Shown here: positions 28,890 through 38,610 of the stretch, one piece after another
Position numbering within the stretch: position 1 is the stretch's first letter
Layout of the letters: each line of letters starts with the position of its first letter
DNA from: Bowmanella yangjiangensis
GTDB lineage: Bacteria > Pseudomonadota > Gammaproteobacteria > Enterobacterales > Alteromonadaceae
Reading direction: 5' to 3'
NCBI RefSeq assembly: GCF_017255015.1
Contig: NZ_JAFKCS010000007.1
Coordinates: 292-64,291 of the forward strand
DNA: 64,000 bases
Notes under the pieces: generated by a model
What the model was told of the DNA's origin: nothing
Database searches by the model: none
What the model saw: only the letters and a program-made list of their open reading frames with translations
Translations under genes and position numbers: made by a program

Positions 28890-30008
28890 CTATTTTCTGG
28901 CGGGCGTGAGCTTCAGCAGTTCGCCATTAGGTTGGTCTGTCAGTAGATATAAAACCCCGTCTTGTCCTTGTTCCACATCCCTTACGCGCTGGCCGATATC
29001 CATGCGTTCTTCATGCGTGACTTTGTCGCCATCCAGCTCCAAACGTACCAATTGACTGAACTTCAAAGAGCCAACAAAGAGATCACCTTGCCAGGCATCA
29101 AATTGCTTGCCGGTGTAGAACAACATGCCACTGGGGGCGATAGAAGGCACCCAATGATAGAGAGGCTGTTCCAGCCCATCCTGGCTGGTGGTACCAATTT
29201 TACCGCCACCGTATTCTTCGCCGTAAGTAATAAGCGGCCAACCATAATTCTTAGTGGCTCTGGCAATGTTTATTTCATCACCGCCCTGGGGGCCATGCTC
29301 ATGGGTCCACAGTTCGCCGGTTTGTGGGTTCAGCGCCGCGCCTTGCATATTCCTGTGCCCCAAAGACCAGATTTCGTTTAGGGCACCCTCTTGATTAATG
29401 TAGGGATTATCTTTGGGGATCTCACCATCTTTACGGATGCGCACTACTTTGCCGTGGTGGGTATCCAGGGTTTGCGCATCCTGGCGTCTGGAGCCGCGGT
29501 CGCCCAGAGTAATAAACAGATTGCCCTGGCGGTCAAACACCAGACGACTGCCAAAGTGATAGGGGCTTTCTATTTTCGGGTTCGCTCTGAAAATAACTTC
29601 AAGATCGCTCAGGCTATCGCCATTTAGCTTGGCTCTGGCAACGGCGGTGCTGCTTTCTTTGCCATTATTTAGCGGTTCACTAAAACTGAAATATATCCAC
29701 TGATTACTGGCAAAATCAGGGTCCAGTTGCACATCTAGCAAGCCGCCTTGGCCGTATACCCTGATATCAGGTAAGCCTTTGATGGGCTCGCTGATCTGAC
29801 CGGCTGGACTGATAATGCGCAAATTGCCACTTCGTTCGGTTACCAGCAGGTTGCCATCTGGCATAACGCTCATGCCCCAGGGATGGGATAGGCCATCAGC
29901 GACTTTTTCAATACTGATGATGGCTTTTTCGCTGGTTAAGGTGGTTGCTGCCAGTGCACTGTTACCCAGGCTCAGTGCGGTTAACAGCAGACTTGTTACT
30001 AGTTTCAT
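28890..30008 (-). CDS. PQQ-dependent aldose sugar dehydrogenase-like protein
   Basis: 372 residues starting after an ACGAGG site. The signal peptide MKLVTSLLLTALSLGNSALA is clear. A six-bladed propeller of the glucose/sorbosone dehydrogenase family follows: LSHPWGMSVMPDGNLLVTER, GGLLDVQLDPDFASNQWIY, SLGHRNMQGAALNPQTGELW and EHGPQGGDEIN. E. coli YliI is the best-known relative. The enzyme would oxidise aldoses in the periplasm with PQQ as cofactor. The frame extends to 30104 but that lacks a ribosome-binding site. Confidence 0.87.
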   Translation of the reverse strand: MKLVTSLLLTALSLGNSALAATTLTSEKAIISIEKVADGLSHPWGMSVMPDGNLLVTERSGNLRIISPAGQISEPIKGLPDIRVYGQGGLLDVQLDPDFASNQWIYFSFSEPLNNGKESSTAVARAKLNGDSLSDLEVIFRANPKIESPYHFGSRLVFDRQGNLFITLGDRGSRRQDAQTLDTHHGKVVRIRKDGEIPKDNPYINQEGALNEIWSLGHRNMQGAALNPQTGELWTHEHGPQGGDEINIARATKNYGWPLITYGEEYGGGKIGTTSQDGLEQPLYHWVPSIAPSGMLFYTGKQFDAWQGDLFVGSLKFSQLVRLELDGDKVTHEERMDIGQRVRDVEQGQDGVLYLLTDQPNGELLKLTPARK

Positions 30009-30160
30009 TAAAATGCCTCGTTTATTGTAATTTTTCTGAGATAGTAGCCTTATTATATCTGGATCCCAGACAATCGGGTTAAACTTACCAGGATTAGCGG
30101 CCAAGTCTGACCGTTACCATTGGATGCTTGGATTCACTGATTATCAGATTGGTTGCGGGC

Positions 30161-30187
30161 AAAAAAAACGCCTCTTCAGAGGCGTTT
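30161..30187 (-). terminator. Rho-independent terminator of rimO
   Basis: On the minus strand the stem CGCCTCT/AGAGGCG is followed by a T8 run, 7 bp after the rimO stop. Confidence 0.85.
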
Positions 30188-30193
30188 ATCGGT

Positions 30194-31615
30194 TTAAAGC
30201 AAGTCTACCCGGGTTCCCCACAGGTCGTACTCATCAGAATGCTCTATTTGTACTTTGACCAAGTCTCCGGGCTTAAGCTCGGTATCGCCGTTTAGGTAAA
30301 CTACACCGTCAATCTCTGGAGCGTCGGCGTAGGTGCGCCCAATCGCGCCTTCTTCGTCCACTTCGTCAATCAACACATCCATTTGTGTACCGATACGCTT
30401 TGCCAGCTTAGCAGTACTGATTGCCTGTTGCTTCTCCATAAAGCGCTCATAACGTTCTTGTTTGACCTCTTCAGAGACAGGATCTGGTAGATCGTTAGCT
30501 GTCGCGCCTTCAACGTCGGAATACTTAAAGCAACCAACCCGGTCAAGCTGCGCGTCGTCCAGGAAATCCAGCAGCATCTGAAAGTCTTCTTCGGTTTCAC
30601 CTGGGAATCCGACAATAAAAGTGGAGCGGATCACCAACTGTGGACAGATCTCGCGCCAATCCTTGATGCGTTCTTTGGTCCGCTCAGCTGCAGCGGGGCG
30701 CTTCATCAGCTTAAGAATGCGCGGGCTGGCATGCTGCAGTGGAATATCCAGATAAGGCAGAATTTTTCCTGCCGCCATCAGTGGGATGACTTTATCCACT
30801 GAAGGGTAGGGGTAAACATAATGAAGGCGCACCCAGATACCCATTTCGGCCAGTTTTTCACAGAGTTCGGTCATACCGGTTTTGACCGGCATGCCATTCC
30901 AGAAACCCGTACGGTTTTTCACATCCACGCCGTAGGCGCTGGTGTCCTGTGAAATTACCAACAATTCTTTCACACCGGCTGCTTGCAGCCGTTTTGCCTC
31001 GTCCAATACTTCACCGACGGGACGGCTCACCAGATCGCCGCGCATCGAGGGGATAATGCAGAAAGTACAACGGTGGTTGCAGCCTTCGGAAATTTTCAGG
31101 TAGGCAAAATGACGAGGGGTCAGTTTCACACCATGATCCGGCACCAGATTCACAAAGGGATTGTGCTCGGGTTTTGGCAGATAGCCATGCACCTGCTCAA
31201 CCACGCTTTCATAAGCGTGTGGGCCAGTGATGGCCAGCACATTAGGATGCACTTCACGAATTTCGTCTTCCTTGACGCCAAGGCAGCCGGTCACTATTAC
31301 TTTGCCGTTTTCAGCCAGGGCTTCGCCTATAGTATCCAATGATTCCTGCACAGCTGAGTCAATAAAACCGCAGGTGTTGACGATAACCAGGTCGGCATCG
31401 TTATAGGTATTCACCACATCATAACCTTCGGTGCGCAGCTGAGTCAGGATGCGTTCTGAGTCCACCAGGTTTTTCGGACAACCCAGAGAAATAAAACCGA
31501 TACGGTTACCACCAGCAATGTCGACTTCCTGTCCCTGTTTGGCTTGTTCAGCCAAGACTTTCTTGGGGGTGTCCAGTGTCGTGGTCTGGTTTGGGGTATA
31601 GGTTTCTACGGTCAT
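30194..31615 (-). CDS. rimO: Ribosomal protein S12 methylthiotransferase
   Basis: 473 residues. The N-terminal MTTase domain has [17 protein letters not shown] and [10 protein letters not shown]. The radical SAM cluster is [19 protein letters not shown]-terminal TRAM domain follows from about residue 405. RimO adds the beta-methylthio group to an aspartate of ribosomal protein S12. The first 35 residues are a longer lead than in E. coli, but the ATG is the best available. Single-gene unit with its own terminator. Confidence 0.95.
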   Translation of the reverse strand: MTVETYTPNQTTTLDTPKKVLAEQAKQGQEVDIAGGNRIGFISLGCPKNLVDSERILTQLRTEGYDVVNTYNDADLVIVNTCGFIDSAVQESLDTIGEALAENGKVIVTGCLGVKEDEIREVHPNVLAITGPHAYESVVEQVHGYLPKPEHNPFVNLVPDHGVKLTPRHFAYLKISEGCNHRCTFCIIPSMRGDLVSRPVGEVLDEAKRLQAAGVKELLVISQDTSAYGVDVKNRTGFWNGMPVKTGMTELCEKLAEMGIWVRLHYVYPYPSVDKVIPLMAAGKILPYLDIPLQHASPRILKLMKRPAAAERTKERIKDWREICPQLVIRSTFIVGFPGETEEDFQMLLDFLDDAQLDRVGCFKYSDVEGATANDLPDPVSEEVKQERYERFMEKQQAISTAKLAKRIGTQMDVLIDEVDEEGAIGRTYADAPEIDGVVYLNGDTELKPGDLVKVQIEHSDEYDLWGTRVDLL

Positions 31616-32062
31616 AGTGTCTCGCTGGCTAAAGGCATTACTGGCCGGCTCTCAGGTAGGCCGGAAAAAAGTCGGCGGATTATACACAAAGCCTAGTGCA
31701 ATGGCAGTAGCTTAGCTTAAAAACTGTGCAGTACGAACGTGGTTTTTGTATGGTATTCCCCACATGATGCGCCTAAATGCAATATCAGATGATACCTTTC
31801 TGAAGCAGAGCTACATGACTTCATGAATTGGCGAGTTTGCATTGGCTGATCGAACACATAAAATCTCCTCTAGGCTTGGCAAACGCCAGGAGGCCTCTCG
31901 CTCTTACGTCCTTATTTTACTTAGGTTCAGACTGAGTGAATGCCTCACTGATAAAATGGATGCGGACCTGATTATCGTCACCTTGCCGTCGGTCATCAAA
32001 TCCGAGACTAATCCTGACAGATAAGTTTACACTAACAGCTTCGAGCAAAAGGGCTTTTATCG
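31616..32062. other. 447-bp intergenic region
   Basis: Lies between the divergent rimO and patatin genes. It should hold both promoters. I see no strong palindrome, repeat or RNA motif. A 60-codon open frame at 31842-32024 starts with TTG and has no family resemblance. Confidence 0.4.
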
Positions 32063-34315
32063 ATGCTAGGTCGTTTTCTTATTTTAGTGTTGAGCTTGGC
32101 TATATTGCCGCTTAGGGCGGAGTCCCCCCTGCCTTGTGAAAAAGTTGAGGGGCGGCCTTGTATTGCTTTGGTGTTAGGCGGCGGCGGCGCGCGCGGCGGC
32201 GCACATTTGGGGGTTATCCGTGAACTTGAAGCGCGCCAGATCCCCATAGATCTGGTGGTAGGTACCAGTATAGGGGCCTTTGTTGGCGGCTTGTATGCGT
32301 CGGGTAAAAGCCCAGATGAGATCGCGGATATTCTGCATGACCTGAATTGGGGTGATGGTTTTCGCGATCAGGTTTACCGCGATGAAATGCCCATGCGTCG
32401 CAAACAGCAGCGTGATGAGTATCCCATTCGATTGGAGTTGGGGGTCGGTCTGGAAGGCGTCAGGGTGCCCAAAGGCGTGTTAGCCGGACAGGCCATGGCC
32501 GATCTCGTGGAGCAGGCCTTTGGTGTGCAGTCTGACTGGGTGCATTTTGACCGTATGCCCATCCCATTTCGGGCAGTGGCCACAGATTTAACTAACAGTG
32601 ATGAGGTGGTATTAGAAAAAGGTAGCTTACTGGCGGCGGTACAAGCTTCTATGTCGATTCCTGGCGTCGTCCGACCGATGAAATTGAATGACAAGCTGTT
32701 GGTGGATGGTGGTGTCGTCAATAACCTGCCGGTAAGTATCGCCAAAGCCCTTGGTGCCGATAGGGTGATAGCGGTAAATATTGATGGTCCGCTGAAAAGC
32801 GCTGAACAACTGGACTCGGCGTTTGCCATTACCGAACAGCTAACCAGTTTTCTTGTCAGACAGGGGGTGCTAAAGCAACTGGCCTTGTTGCAGGAGACTG
32901 ACTTACATTTGCGACCTGAGATTGATGATATCGGCACTCTGGACTTTTTCCGCCTTGAAGAGGCGGTGGCGGCAGGACGTTTGATAGCTAGCCAACACGC
33001 CGAGCAGTTGCTGGAATTCAGTCAGGATACCGACAATTATCAACATTGGCTAAGTTCGCATCGCAATGCGCAGGTCAGCGAAATGGCGATTAATAGGTTG
33101 ATTCTGGATAACCAAAGTCGTCTGGATGATGAGGTACTGATTGCGCGTTTGGGTTACCAGTATGGGCAGGCGCTTGACTCAAAACAACTTCGTGAAGGTA
33201 TCCGCAGCATGTATGGTCTGGATACTTTAGAGCGGGTGTCGTATCAGCTCTATCACACCAATGAGAAAGAGACCACTATGGTGCTCAAGGCTGAAGAAAA
33301 AAGCTGGGGGCCAGGCTATCTGAATTTTCGCTTTCGTCTTGAAGATGATTTTGGCAGTAACCGCCATGTGCAACTTGGCGCTTCTTATACCCTGACCAAT
33401 CTCACAAAATTGGGCGCAGAGTGGCATTCAGAGCTGGCGCTTGGCACGGATAAGCTGCTTAGCAGTGAATTGTATTGGCCGCTGTTGTCACCTGCCACTT
33501 TTGTCAGTGGTAAGGTGGTGCGAGAAAGCGGCGCATTGGTCGTAGAAGACAGCAGAGGGTTGTCTTTAGGTGACTTTTATAAAGAGCAGCTCATGCTTAG
33601 CGTGGATGCGGGATGGAATGTTTCCGATGATGCCGTGCTCAAAGCGGGCTGGATCGACAAGAACGGCAGCTACCAATTGCCCGCGGCGCTGGCCAGCAGC
33701 TTTGGCTATAACCATTTGCATTACGACAGGCACGGTCCTCAGTTCGCTTTCGCCTGGGACACCCTGGACAATCGCGCGTTTCCTACCCGGGGAATCAAGT
33801 TGTCGGCGGTTTATCAATGGCTGGATGACCGCTTCGCTGACGAACATTCCGATAGTGTCAATCAATCCTGGGAGCTGGTGGCGGCACATCAATGGCAGTC
33901 TCATATACTTAACACCCGTTGGCGCTTTGAACAGTATGAATCAGACGATGGCGATATTGCCTTGGAACAATATTCGCTGGGTGGGCTGTTTAATTTGTCG
34001 GGATACCCTAAAAACTATCTGTTTGGTCCCAAGGTGGCATTTGGTAGCCTGATCTACATGTACAAGTTGCATGAAGACAAGTTCGGGTTCTTTAAGTCTC
34101 CGTTGTACTTGGGGATGTCGGTTGAGCGCGGCAGAGTGGAAGACAACTGGTTACAGCCAGACATAACCAGAACGGCCCCTTGGATTTGGGCCGGCAGTAT
34201 CTTCGCTGGTTGGGATAGCCCCATCGGGCCGGTGTTTTTGGGTTATGGGCAGGCGGAGGCGGAGTATCAGGACCGAGCCTATCAGTTGTACTTATCTTTG
34301 GGGCAGAGCTACTAA
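32063..34315 (+). CDS. Patatin-like phospholipase with outer-membrane barrel (type Vd autotransporter)
   Basis: 750 residues. After a signal peptide (ending LPLRA) comes the patatin domain at about 30-320: oxyanion GGGGARGGAHLG, nucleophile elbow GTSIGA and catalytic aspartate in DGGVVNNLP. A POTRA-like segment at about 330-410 leads to a 16-strand barrel with the motifs DNRAFPTRGIKLS and LGGLFNLSGYP, ending in the aromatic-poor strand LYLSLGQSY. This order matches PlpD and FplA, which secrete or display a lipase. The active site looks complete. Confidence 0.9.
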   Translation: MLGRFLILVLSLAILPLRAESPLPCEKVEGRPCIALVLGGGGARGGAHLGVIRELEARQIPIDLVVGTSIGAFVGGLYASGKSPDEIADILHDLNWGDGFRDQVYRDEMPMRRKQQRDEYPIRLELGVGLEGVRVPKGVLAGQAMADLVEQAFGVQSDWVHFDRMPIPFRAVATDLTNSDEVVLEKGSLLAAVQASMSIPGVVRPMKLNDKLLVDGGVVNNLPVSIAKALGADRVIAVNIDGPLKSAEQLDSAFAITEQLTSFLVRQGVLKQLALLQETDLHLRPEIDDIGTLDFFRLEEAVAAGRLIASQHAEQLLEFSQDTDNYQHWLSSHRNAQVSEMAINRLILDNQSRLDDEVLIARLGYQYGQALDSKQLREGIRSMYGLDTLERVSYQLYHTNEKETTMVLKAEEKSWGPGYLNFRFRLEDDFGSNRHVQLGASYTLTNLTKLGAEWHSELALGTDKLLSSELYWPLLSPATFVSGKVVRESGALVVEDSRGLSLGDFYKEQLMLSVDAGWNVSDDAVLKAGWIDKNGSYQLPAALASSFGYNHLHYDRHGPQFAFAWDTLDNRAFPTRGIKLSAVYQWLDDRFADEHSDSVNQSWELVAAHQWQSHILNTRWRFEQYESDDGDIALEQYSLGGLFNLSGYPKNYLFGPKVAFGSLIYMYKLHEDKFGFFKSPLYLGMSVERGRVEDNWLQPDITRTAPWIWAGSIFAGWDSPIGPVFLGYGQAEAEYQDRAYQLYLSLGQSY

Positions 34316-34469
34316 AACGCCTATTATGATTGACCCACGTGGATGATCTTTGGGTTGCATTAGCCCTGGCATTCGTAATATTAAGTTCGCCGAAAATGCA
34401 TAAGAGCGCAGAGCGTTTTCAGTGATTTTAAGACTCAATTCACCTTGCTGGTGGCTGCTGCTCACTGAC

Positions 34470-35333
34470 TCAGGATGGATTTTTCGGTGTGTCCCCTATG
34501 TCATCGGTATCTTGCTGAGCTTGTATCCATCGCTGTACCTTCTGTATGACGCGCGGCTCGCATAGTAGACCAATATGGCTGACGGCAAATAGCTTGACCT
34601 GCCTGGCTCTGGGTTGCATGGCATTTTTCAACGGGTAGACAACCAGATCGTTGCGTGAACCCAGGGTCATGACTGGTACGTTGGGAAGCATTTGACAGAT
34701 ATCGGGTAAGGTTTGCAATTCGGGGCTGGCTGGATGAAAAAGCTGTTTTAGCCAGGGCAGGGCGAAGTCACCGATTATAGCCGTACCTTTGTGGGGGGTG
34801 CCCAAAGTGGCAACTGATGCAATAAGGCGGGCATCCTCAGGATGGTGGTTTAGCAGCATGCGGATCACCAAACCACCCATGGAGTGCGCTACTAAATGGA
34901 CTTTTTCGCCATTTGCAATCTTATCCAATACCTGGTGCAGAGTATGGATATAGCGTTCGACCGGAATATAAGGTTTACCCAGGTTAATGCTGTAGGTGCG
35001 AAAACCTGCTTGCTCCAGAGACTGGCGGAATGCCCAAAAGCAGTTGCCGTTCATATGCAGTCCATGTATCAGCAACACTTTGGGACCAAAGCCAGAGCGG
35101 AGCGGGTGTAAGCCTTTACGGTTCTTAGTTAGCAGATACCAGCTCAGTTTCAGTATGGTGCGAATAATTTGCCAGATGAATGCCAGACTGCCGAGCAACC
35201 CCATAGCTGCATAGCGCCCCCCAGTCATCTTATAATGACGACTTACCCGCCACTGCAACAACACAAAGGATAATGCATAGAAAGCCAAGGTTAAAAATAG
35301 CAGGATAAGAGGAAAAGTAAGCCACAGATCCAT
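34470..35333 (-). CDS. Membrane-anchored alpha/beta hydrolase (lipase-like)
   Basis: 287 residues. The start at 35333 follows GGTGGAAG. An N-terminal helix (LWLTFPLILLFLTLAFYALSF) anchors it. The hydrolase core has VLLIHGLHMNG, the elbow VHLVAHSMGGLVIRM (Ser in AHSMGG) and a late histidine in FAVSHIGLL. The oxyanion HG and the elbow resemble those of triacylglycerol lipases. An upstream in-frame start at 35426 lacks a ribosome-binding site. Divergent from the diguanylate cyclase by 110 bp. Confidence 0.82.
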   Translation of the reverse strand: MDLWLTFPLILLFLTLAFYALSFVLLQWRVSRHYKMTGGRYAAMGLLGSLAFIWQIIRTILKLSWYLLTKNRKGLHPLRSGFGPKVLLIHGLHMNGNCFWAFRQSLEQAGFRTYSINLGKPYIPVERYIHTLHQVLDKIANGEKVHLVAHSMGGLVIRMLLNHHPEDARLIASVATLGTPHKGTAIIGDFALPWLKQLFHPASPELQTLPDICQMLPNVPVMTLGSRNDLVVYPLKNAMQPRARQVKLFAVSHIGLLCEPRVIQKVQRWIQAQQDTDDIGDTPKNPS

Positions 35334-35443
35334 GAAGCTTCCACCGTTCTGTTTATGAGTACATTGAACCAGAACGGCGGCAAGCTGGCAATTAAGCTGG
35401 CAATATGAACATAATGTAGAAGTCAAAAATAACAGGACTGGCT

Positions 35444-36652
35444 ATGTTGCAATCTGTGGCTTTTAATTTAGCAATATTGACGATTGCAACCCTGGCGTTT
35501 TATCTGTTTATTTTTGTTTTACCCAAACAGCCCAAACGTCACCAGCATCGTGCGCTCTTGTGCTTCCAATATTCTTTTGTGCTTAGCTATCTGGCCTATG
35601 CTGGGCTGTGTCTGCGTTACTTAGGGTTTTGGGGCACCTCGGTGCTGACGGTGAATTTATTTTTGCTCGCCGCGTTTTATCTGTTTTATCAAGGTGTGAG
35701 GCTTAGATTTAATGCCCCCCTGAATTGCCGCGCGGGTCTGCTGGTTGTCGCTCATCTGGTTCTGTTCACCTTGGTGCAATGGTGGTTGTGGCGGGAGGGG
35801 CACTGGTACGGCACGCGAGAATTGCTGGCTTTTTTTAACCACAGTATCCCCTTGCTCCTGACCCAGCAATTCTTGTTTGTACGACGACGGGCACACAACG
35901 GCGGCGACCGCTTGATGCAACTGACGCTGTTGTTGATTTGGTTGATGATACTGGTGGTGATGCCCATTTATGCCTATGCAGGTCAACCACTGGGCGGATT
36001 ACTGCCGATTGCGACCCTATTTGCCCTGGCACTGGAGTGTTTACTCTTTGCTGGGGTGGCTATGAGCTACATCCATGATCTGATCGCTAAGCTGAAAGAT
36101 GAGGCCTATACCGACAATTTGACCGGCTTAAAGAACAGACGCTTTTTCAAACGGATTTCTGCCGGAGTGTTTTCATCTGCAAAGCGATACCAATTTTCTA
36201 TTTGTGTAATTCTGGCTGACATTGATGATTTTAAAACGTTAAACGATGAGTTCGGTCACGCCGAGGGGGATATGGCTATTCGTTTGGTCGCAGATACCCT
36301 GAAAAGTATTGTCAGAGAGGAAGATGTACTGGTGCGTTTTGGTGGTGAGGAGTTTTTGATCCTAACGCCAAACACTCAGGTTGAGGAGGCTGTGCGCATA
36401 GCCGAACGTATGCGTGCCAATGTTGCTGCCCTGGAACCTAAGAATACCGCCCTTTGCCGGGAAATAAGTTTGAGTGTTGGAGTGAGCCTGGTGCAGGACT
36501 ATGCTGATTTGGAGCTGGCAATTCAACGTGCCGACAAGGCCATGTACGAAGCCAAGAAAGGTGGCAAAAACAGGGTCGTACTAGCCCAAGCGCCCGAACA
36601 TACCGTGGCAAAAAACGAAAGTAAAACTGCTCTGATAAAGTCAGCTAAGTGA
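35444..36652 (+). CDS. Membrane-bound diguanylate cyclase
   Basis: 402 residues. Seven hydrophobic helices over residues 5-210 form a membrane sensory module. A GGDEF domain covers about 225-390, with the active loop RFGGEEFLIL (GGEEF) and the end motif DKAMYEAKKGGKNRV. No RxxD inhibitory site is seen at the usual place (the residues read FKRISAGVF). It should make c-di-GMP from GTP. A long hairpin spans its last codons. Confidence 0.9.
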   Translation: MLQSVAFNLAILTIATLAFYLFIFVLPKQPKRHQHRALLCFQYSFVLSYLAYAGLCLRYLGFWGTSVLTVNLFLLAAFYLFYQGVRLRFNAPLNCRAGLLVVAHLVLFTLVQWWLWREGHWYGTRELLAFFNHSIPLLLTQQFLFVRRRAHNGGDRLMQLTLLLIWLMILVVMPIYAYAGQPLGGLLPIATLFALALECLLFAGVAMSYIHDLIAKLKDEAYTDNLTGLKNRRFFKRISAGVFSSAKRYQFSICVILADIDDFKTLNDEFGHAEGDMAIRLVADTLKSIVREEDVLVRFGGEEFLILTPNTQVEEAVRIAERMRANVAALEPKNTALCREISLSVGVSLVQDYADLELAIQRADKAMYEAKKGGKNRVVLAQAPEHTVAKNESKTALIKSAK

Positions 36653-36670
36653 GTTTAGCGACTTTATCAG
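36632..36670. terminator. 16-bp bulged hairpin across the cyclase stop codon
   Basis: CTGATAAAGTC plus GCTAA pairs with TTAGC plus GACTTTATCAG, with one bulged A and a 6-nt loop. It lies between convergent genes. There is no U-tract, so it may act as a 3' stabiliser or a weak bidirectional barrier. Confidence 0.45.
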
Positions 36671-36691
36671 GTTGTGCTCGCACCTACCGAA

Positions 36692-38470
36692 CTAATTTTC
36701 CATTCCAAAGGGCAGATTCTGGTAACTGCAGGTCAGGTTGTTTTGCGGCTGAGCGTGACTGAAATACGTATCTTCGCTGGGCATCAGTACGATGGCGATA
36801 TCTCCTTGTTGCCAGCGAAGCGGCTCTGTGGCGCCGCAAGCCTGACGCACTGTGTTGCGCCATACACCATCCTCGCTGGCTTCAAATGGCTGTGGCTGAG
36901 CCAGGGTAAAGTCCAAGCTTTGGGTTTTATCGTTATAGCTGACTTTATCGCCATGAGTCAGATAGTGGCTCATACCCACCACCTGGCGTTTTGAGCCTTG
37001 CAATTTATAAATACTGTGGGCCAGATCCACAATAAACACACCGCCTTGGCCTATGACCTGCATAGCAAGATCGTTGTTCTGCCAACCGACCAGCAAGGCC
37101 GTGGTTTCATCGACACCAAAACCGAAGCGGCTGCCTGTTTGTGCCGCCAATAAGGTTAGTCTGGCTTCTCTGTCTCGCTCTGAAAAATGTGTGTCCAGAA
37201 CACCAAGCTGGAAAAGCCCGGTTCCGCCCAGCGCCCGGTAGGTCAGATCACCGCCCATCAGGCCGTTTATGCAAGGACTGTTATTGGCGCAGGACTCGGG
37301 TGGTGGGGCAGCGGCAAATGCGCCTCGTTCAAAGGCCATTTCAGATGTACCGCTGCTGATCATCGGTACGGGTCTGCCTGAGAATACCCCGCCTGATTGC
37401 ACCGCCGTGCCGGCGCTGGTGCCACCGACCACCATAAGGTTAGCGGCAAGTCGTTGTTTTATCAGTGTCAGTTCCGGGCTATCTGCACCATTTGGTAGGG
37501 TCAGAGCAGCCAGAGTGCGGCTTTGATCGCCACCATTAAAAAACACCCCCTGTACCTGACTTAACTGTTCCAGCATCAGCTCGGGATGCTGACAAAATTG
37601 CAGTTGTTGTTGGGTACGCTCGGGGTAAATGGCTTCGCGGTTATGGCTGCCATTTTGTGCTCGTAGTCTGCTTAGCTGCTGACAGCCCTGTAAACCCATG
37701 GCCTCCAGTGCCCGGGCCTGTTGGTAGCTTTGGTCCAGTGGTAACCACAAGACATCGGCGCCGGCCTGGGTAAATACCGAAGTATAAAAATCTGCGGATT
37801 CAAAGGGATCTCGACTGGATGCTGTTATAACAGCTATTTTGGCCTTGCTGTGCGTGGCAGATTGGCCTCTGCTTTGGGCCATGGCAACAAAATGCTGGTA
37901 AATGCTCAGGGCGGATTGATTACTGTTGTTGGCCAGATCCACCCGTTCTTTTTTGCGTTGGCCGTGGCTGTCTGTTTGCGCCACTTCCAGATAATCCAGC
38001 ATGGCATCAAACAAGATGGCGGGAATCTCATCATAGAAAATGGCGCCGTTGATATGCTGGAACTGGGTGTGGTCAAAGGCATCGCGAAGTTGTGTTCGGG
38101 TCAGCAGTTTATCCTGCTGGCGTGAATAAATATGCTGTATTACCTGGGTGAAATCCTGCCGATAATTTTCACTTTGCTGCAAAAAGGGCGGGGCAGCATA
38201 CAGGGCGGTTAGCCGATTTGGTGAAAATTGATACAGGTTCTGTTGCTTGTCCTGTTCATCAAACCGGGCAGTCAGACAATTTTTCTGGCTCAGGCTGGAG
38301 CAGGTTTTCAGGCCGCCACCCACCAGCATAAGCTGATGTCGTTTTGCATTTAACTTGATGTTTTCCTGTATTTTAGTCTCTTTTTCACTGCCATTGTCGG
38401 CATGTACCTCGATGTTGCTTAATGCAAATAAAAGTATTAAAGAGGCGAATCTTTTAGCAGATATGCTCAT
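36692..38470 (-). CDS. cphE: Secreted cyanophycinase (peptidase family S51)
   Basis: 592 residues. The signal peptide ends at about residue 24 (LFALSNIEVHA). The S51 catalytic region has GVFFNGGDQSRT (313-316 GGDQ), the nucleophile elbow VVGGTSAGTAVQ (Ser352), DTHFSERDREARL (426-438) and GFGVDETTAL (451-459), all expected of cyanophycinases. These enzymes cut cyanophycin (poly-Asp with Arg side chains) into beta-Asp-Arg dipeptides. The signal peptide and an extra N-terminal region match the extracellular CphE type. It is divergent from a TonB receptor, permease and isoaspartyl dipeptidase, which supports the assignment. No cyanophycin synthetase is present. Confidence 0.88.
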   Translation of the reverse strand: MSISAKRFASLILLFALSNIEVHADNGSEKETKIQENIKLNAKRHQLMLVGGGLKTCSSLSQKNCLTARFDEQDKQQNLYQFSPNRLTALYAAPPFLQQSENYRQDFTQVIQHIYSRQQDKLLTRTQLRDAFDHTQFQHINGAIFYDEIPAILFDAMLDYLEVAQTDSHGQRKKERVDLANNSNQSALSIYQHFVAMAQSRGQSATHSKAKIAVITASSRDPFESADFYTSVFTQAGADVLWLPLDQSYQQARALEAMGLQGCQQLSRLRAQNGSHNREAIYPERTQQQLQFCQHPELMLEQLSQVQGVFFNGGDQSRTLAALTLPNGADSPELTLIKQRLAANLMVVGGTSAGTAVQSGGVFSGRPVPMISSGTSEMAFERGAFAAAPPPESCANNSPCINGLMGGDLTYRALGGTGLFQLGVLDTHFSERDREARLTLLAAQTGSRFGFGVDETTALLVGWQNNDLAMQVIGQGGVFIVDLAHSIYKLQGSKRQVVGMSHYLTHGDKVSYNDKTQSLDFTLAQPQPFEASEDGVWRNTVRQACGATEPLRWQQGDIAIVLMPSEDTYFSHAQPQNNLTCSYQNLPFGMEN

Positions 38471-38490
38471 TTTATTTAGTTAAATTTTTG

Positions 38491-38519
38491 TTGACATGAT
38501 TTTACGCTACGGGTATCTC
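38491..38519 (+). promoter_or_regulatory. Candidate sigma-70 promoter for the receptor operon
   Basis: TTGACA, a 17-nt spacer, then TATCTC. It lies 306 bp upstream of the receptor start. A separate TTGACA on the minus strand (38533-38528) could serve cphE. Confidence 0.35.
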
Positions 38520-38548
38520 TAATTGGGTGTCAAATATTAATTGTTCCT

Positions 38549-38564
38549 TCAGACGACCGTCTGA
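38549..38564. promoter_or_regulatory. Perfect 16-bp palindrome, candidate operator
   Basis: TCAGACG-AC-CGTCTGA in the cphE/receptor divergent region, about 80 bp from the cphE start. The shape is typical of a dimeric repressor site. No regulator gene is adjacent. Confidence 0.5.
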
Positions 38565-38567
38565 TAC

Positions 38568-38581
38568 TGAATAAATATTGA
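38568..38581. promoter_or_regulatory. ARG-box-like site
   Basis: TGAATAAATATTGA matches the ArgR consensus TGAATWWWWATTCA at 13 of 14 positions. It lies 3 bp from the palindrome. Arginine is an end product of cyanophycin breakdown, which makes ArgR control reasonable; only one box is seen, whereas ArgR usually uses two. Confidence 0.4.
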
Positions 38582-38610
38582 CGACTTATTAGCCAAAACC
38601 AGAAGATTTC

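Noticed and set aside
31842-32024. 60-codon frame between rimO and the patatin gene
   Set aside because: TTG start, no ribosome-binding site, no family resemblance.
35444-36652. Diguanylate cyclase as the regulator of the cyanophycin locus
   Set aside because: It is convergent with cphE and separately transcribed; proximity alone does not support a regulatory role.
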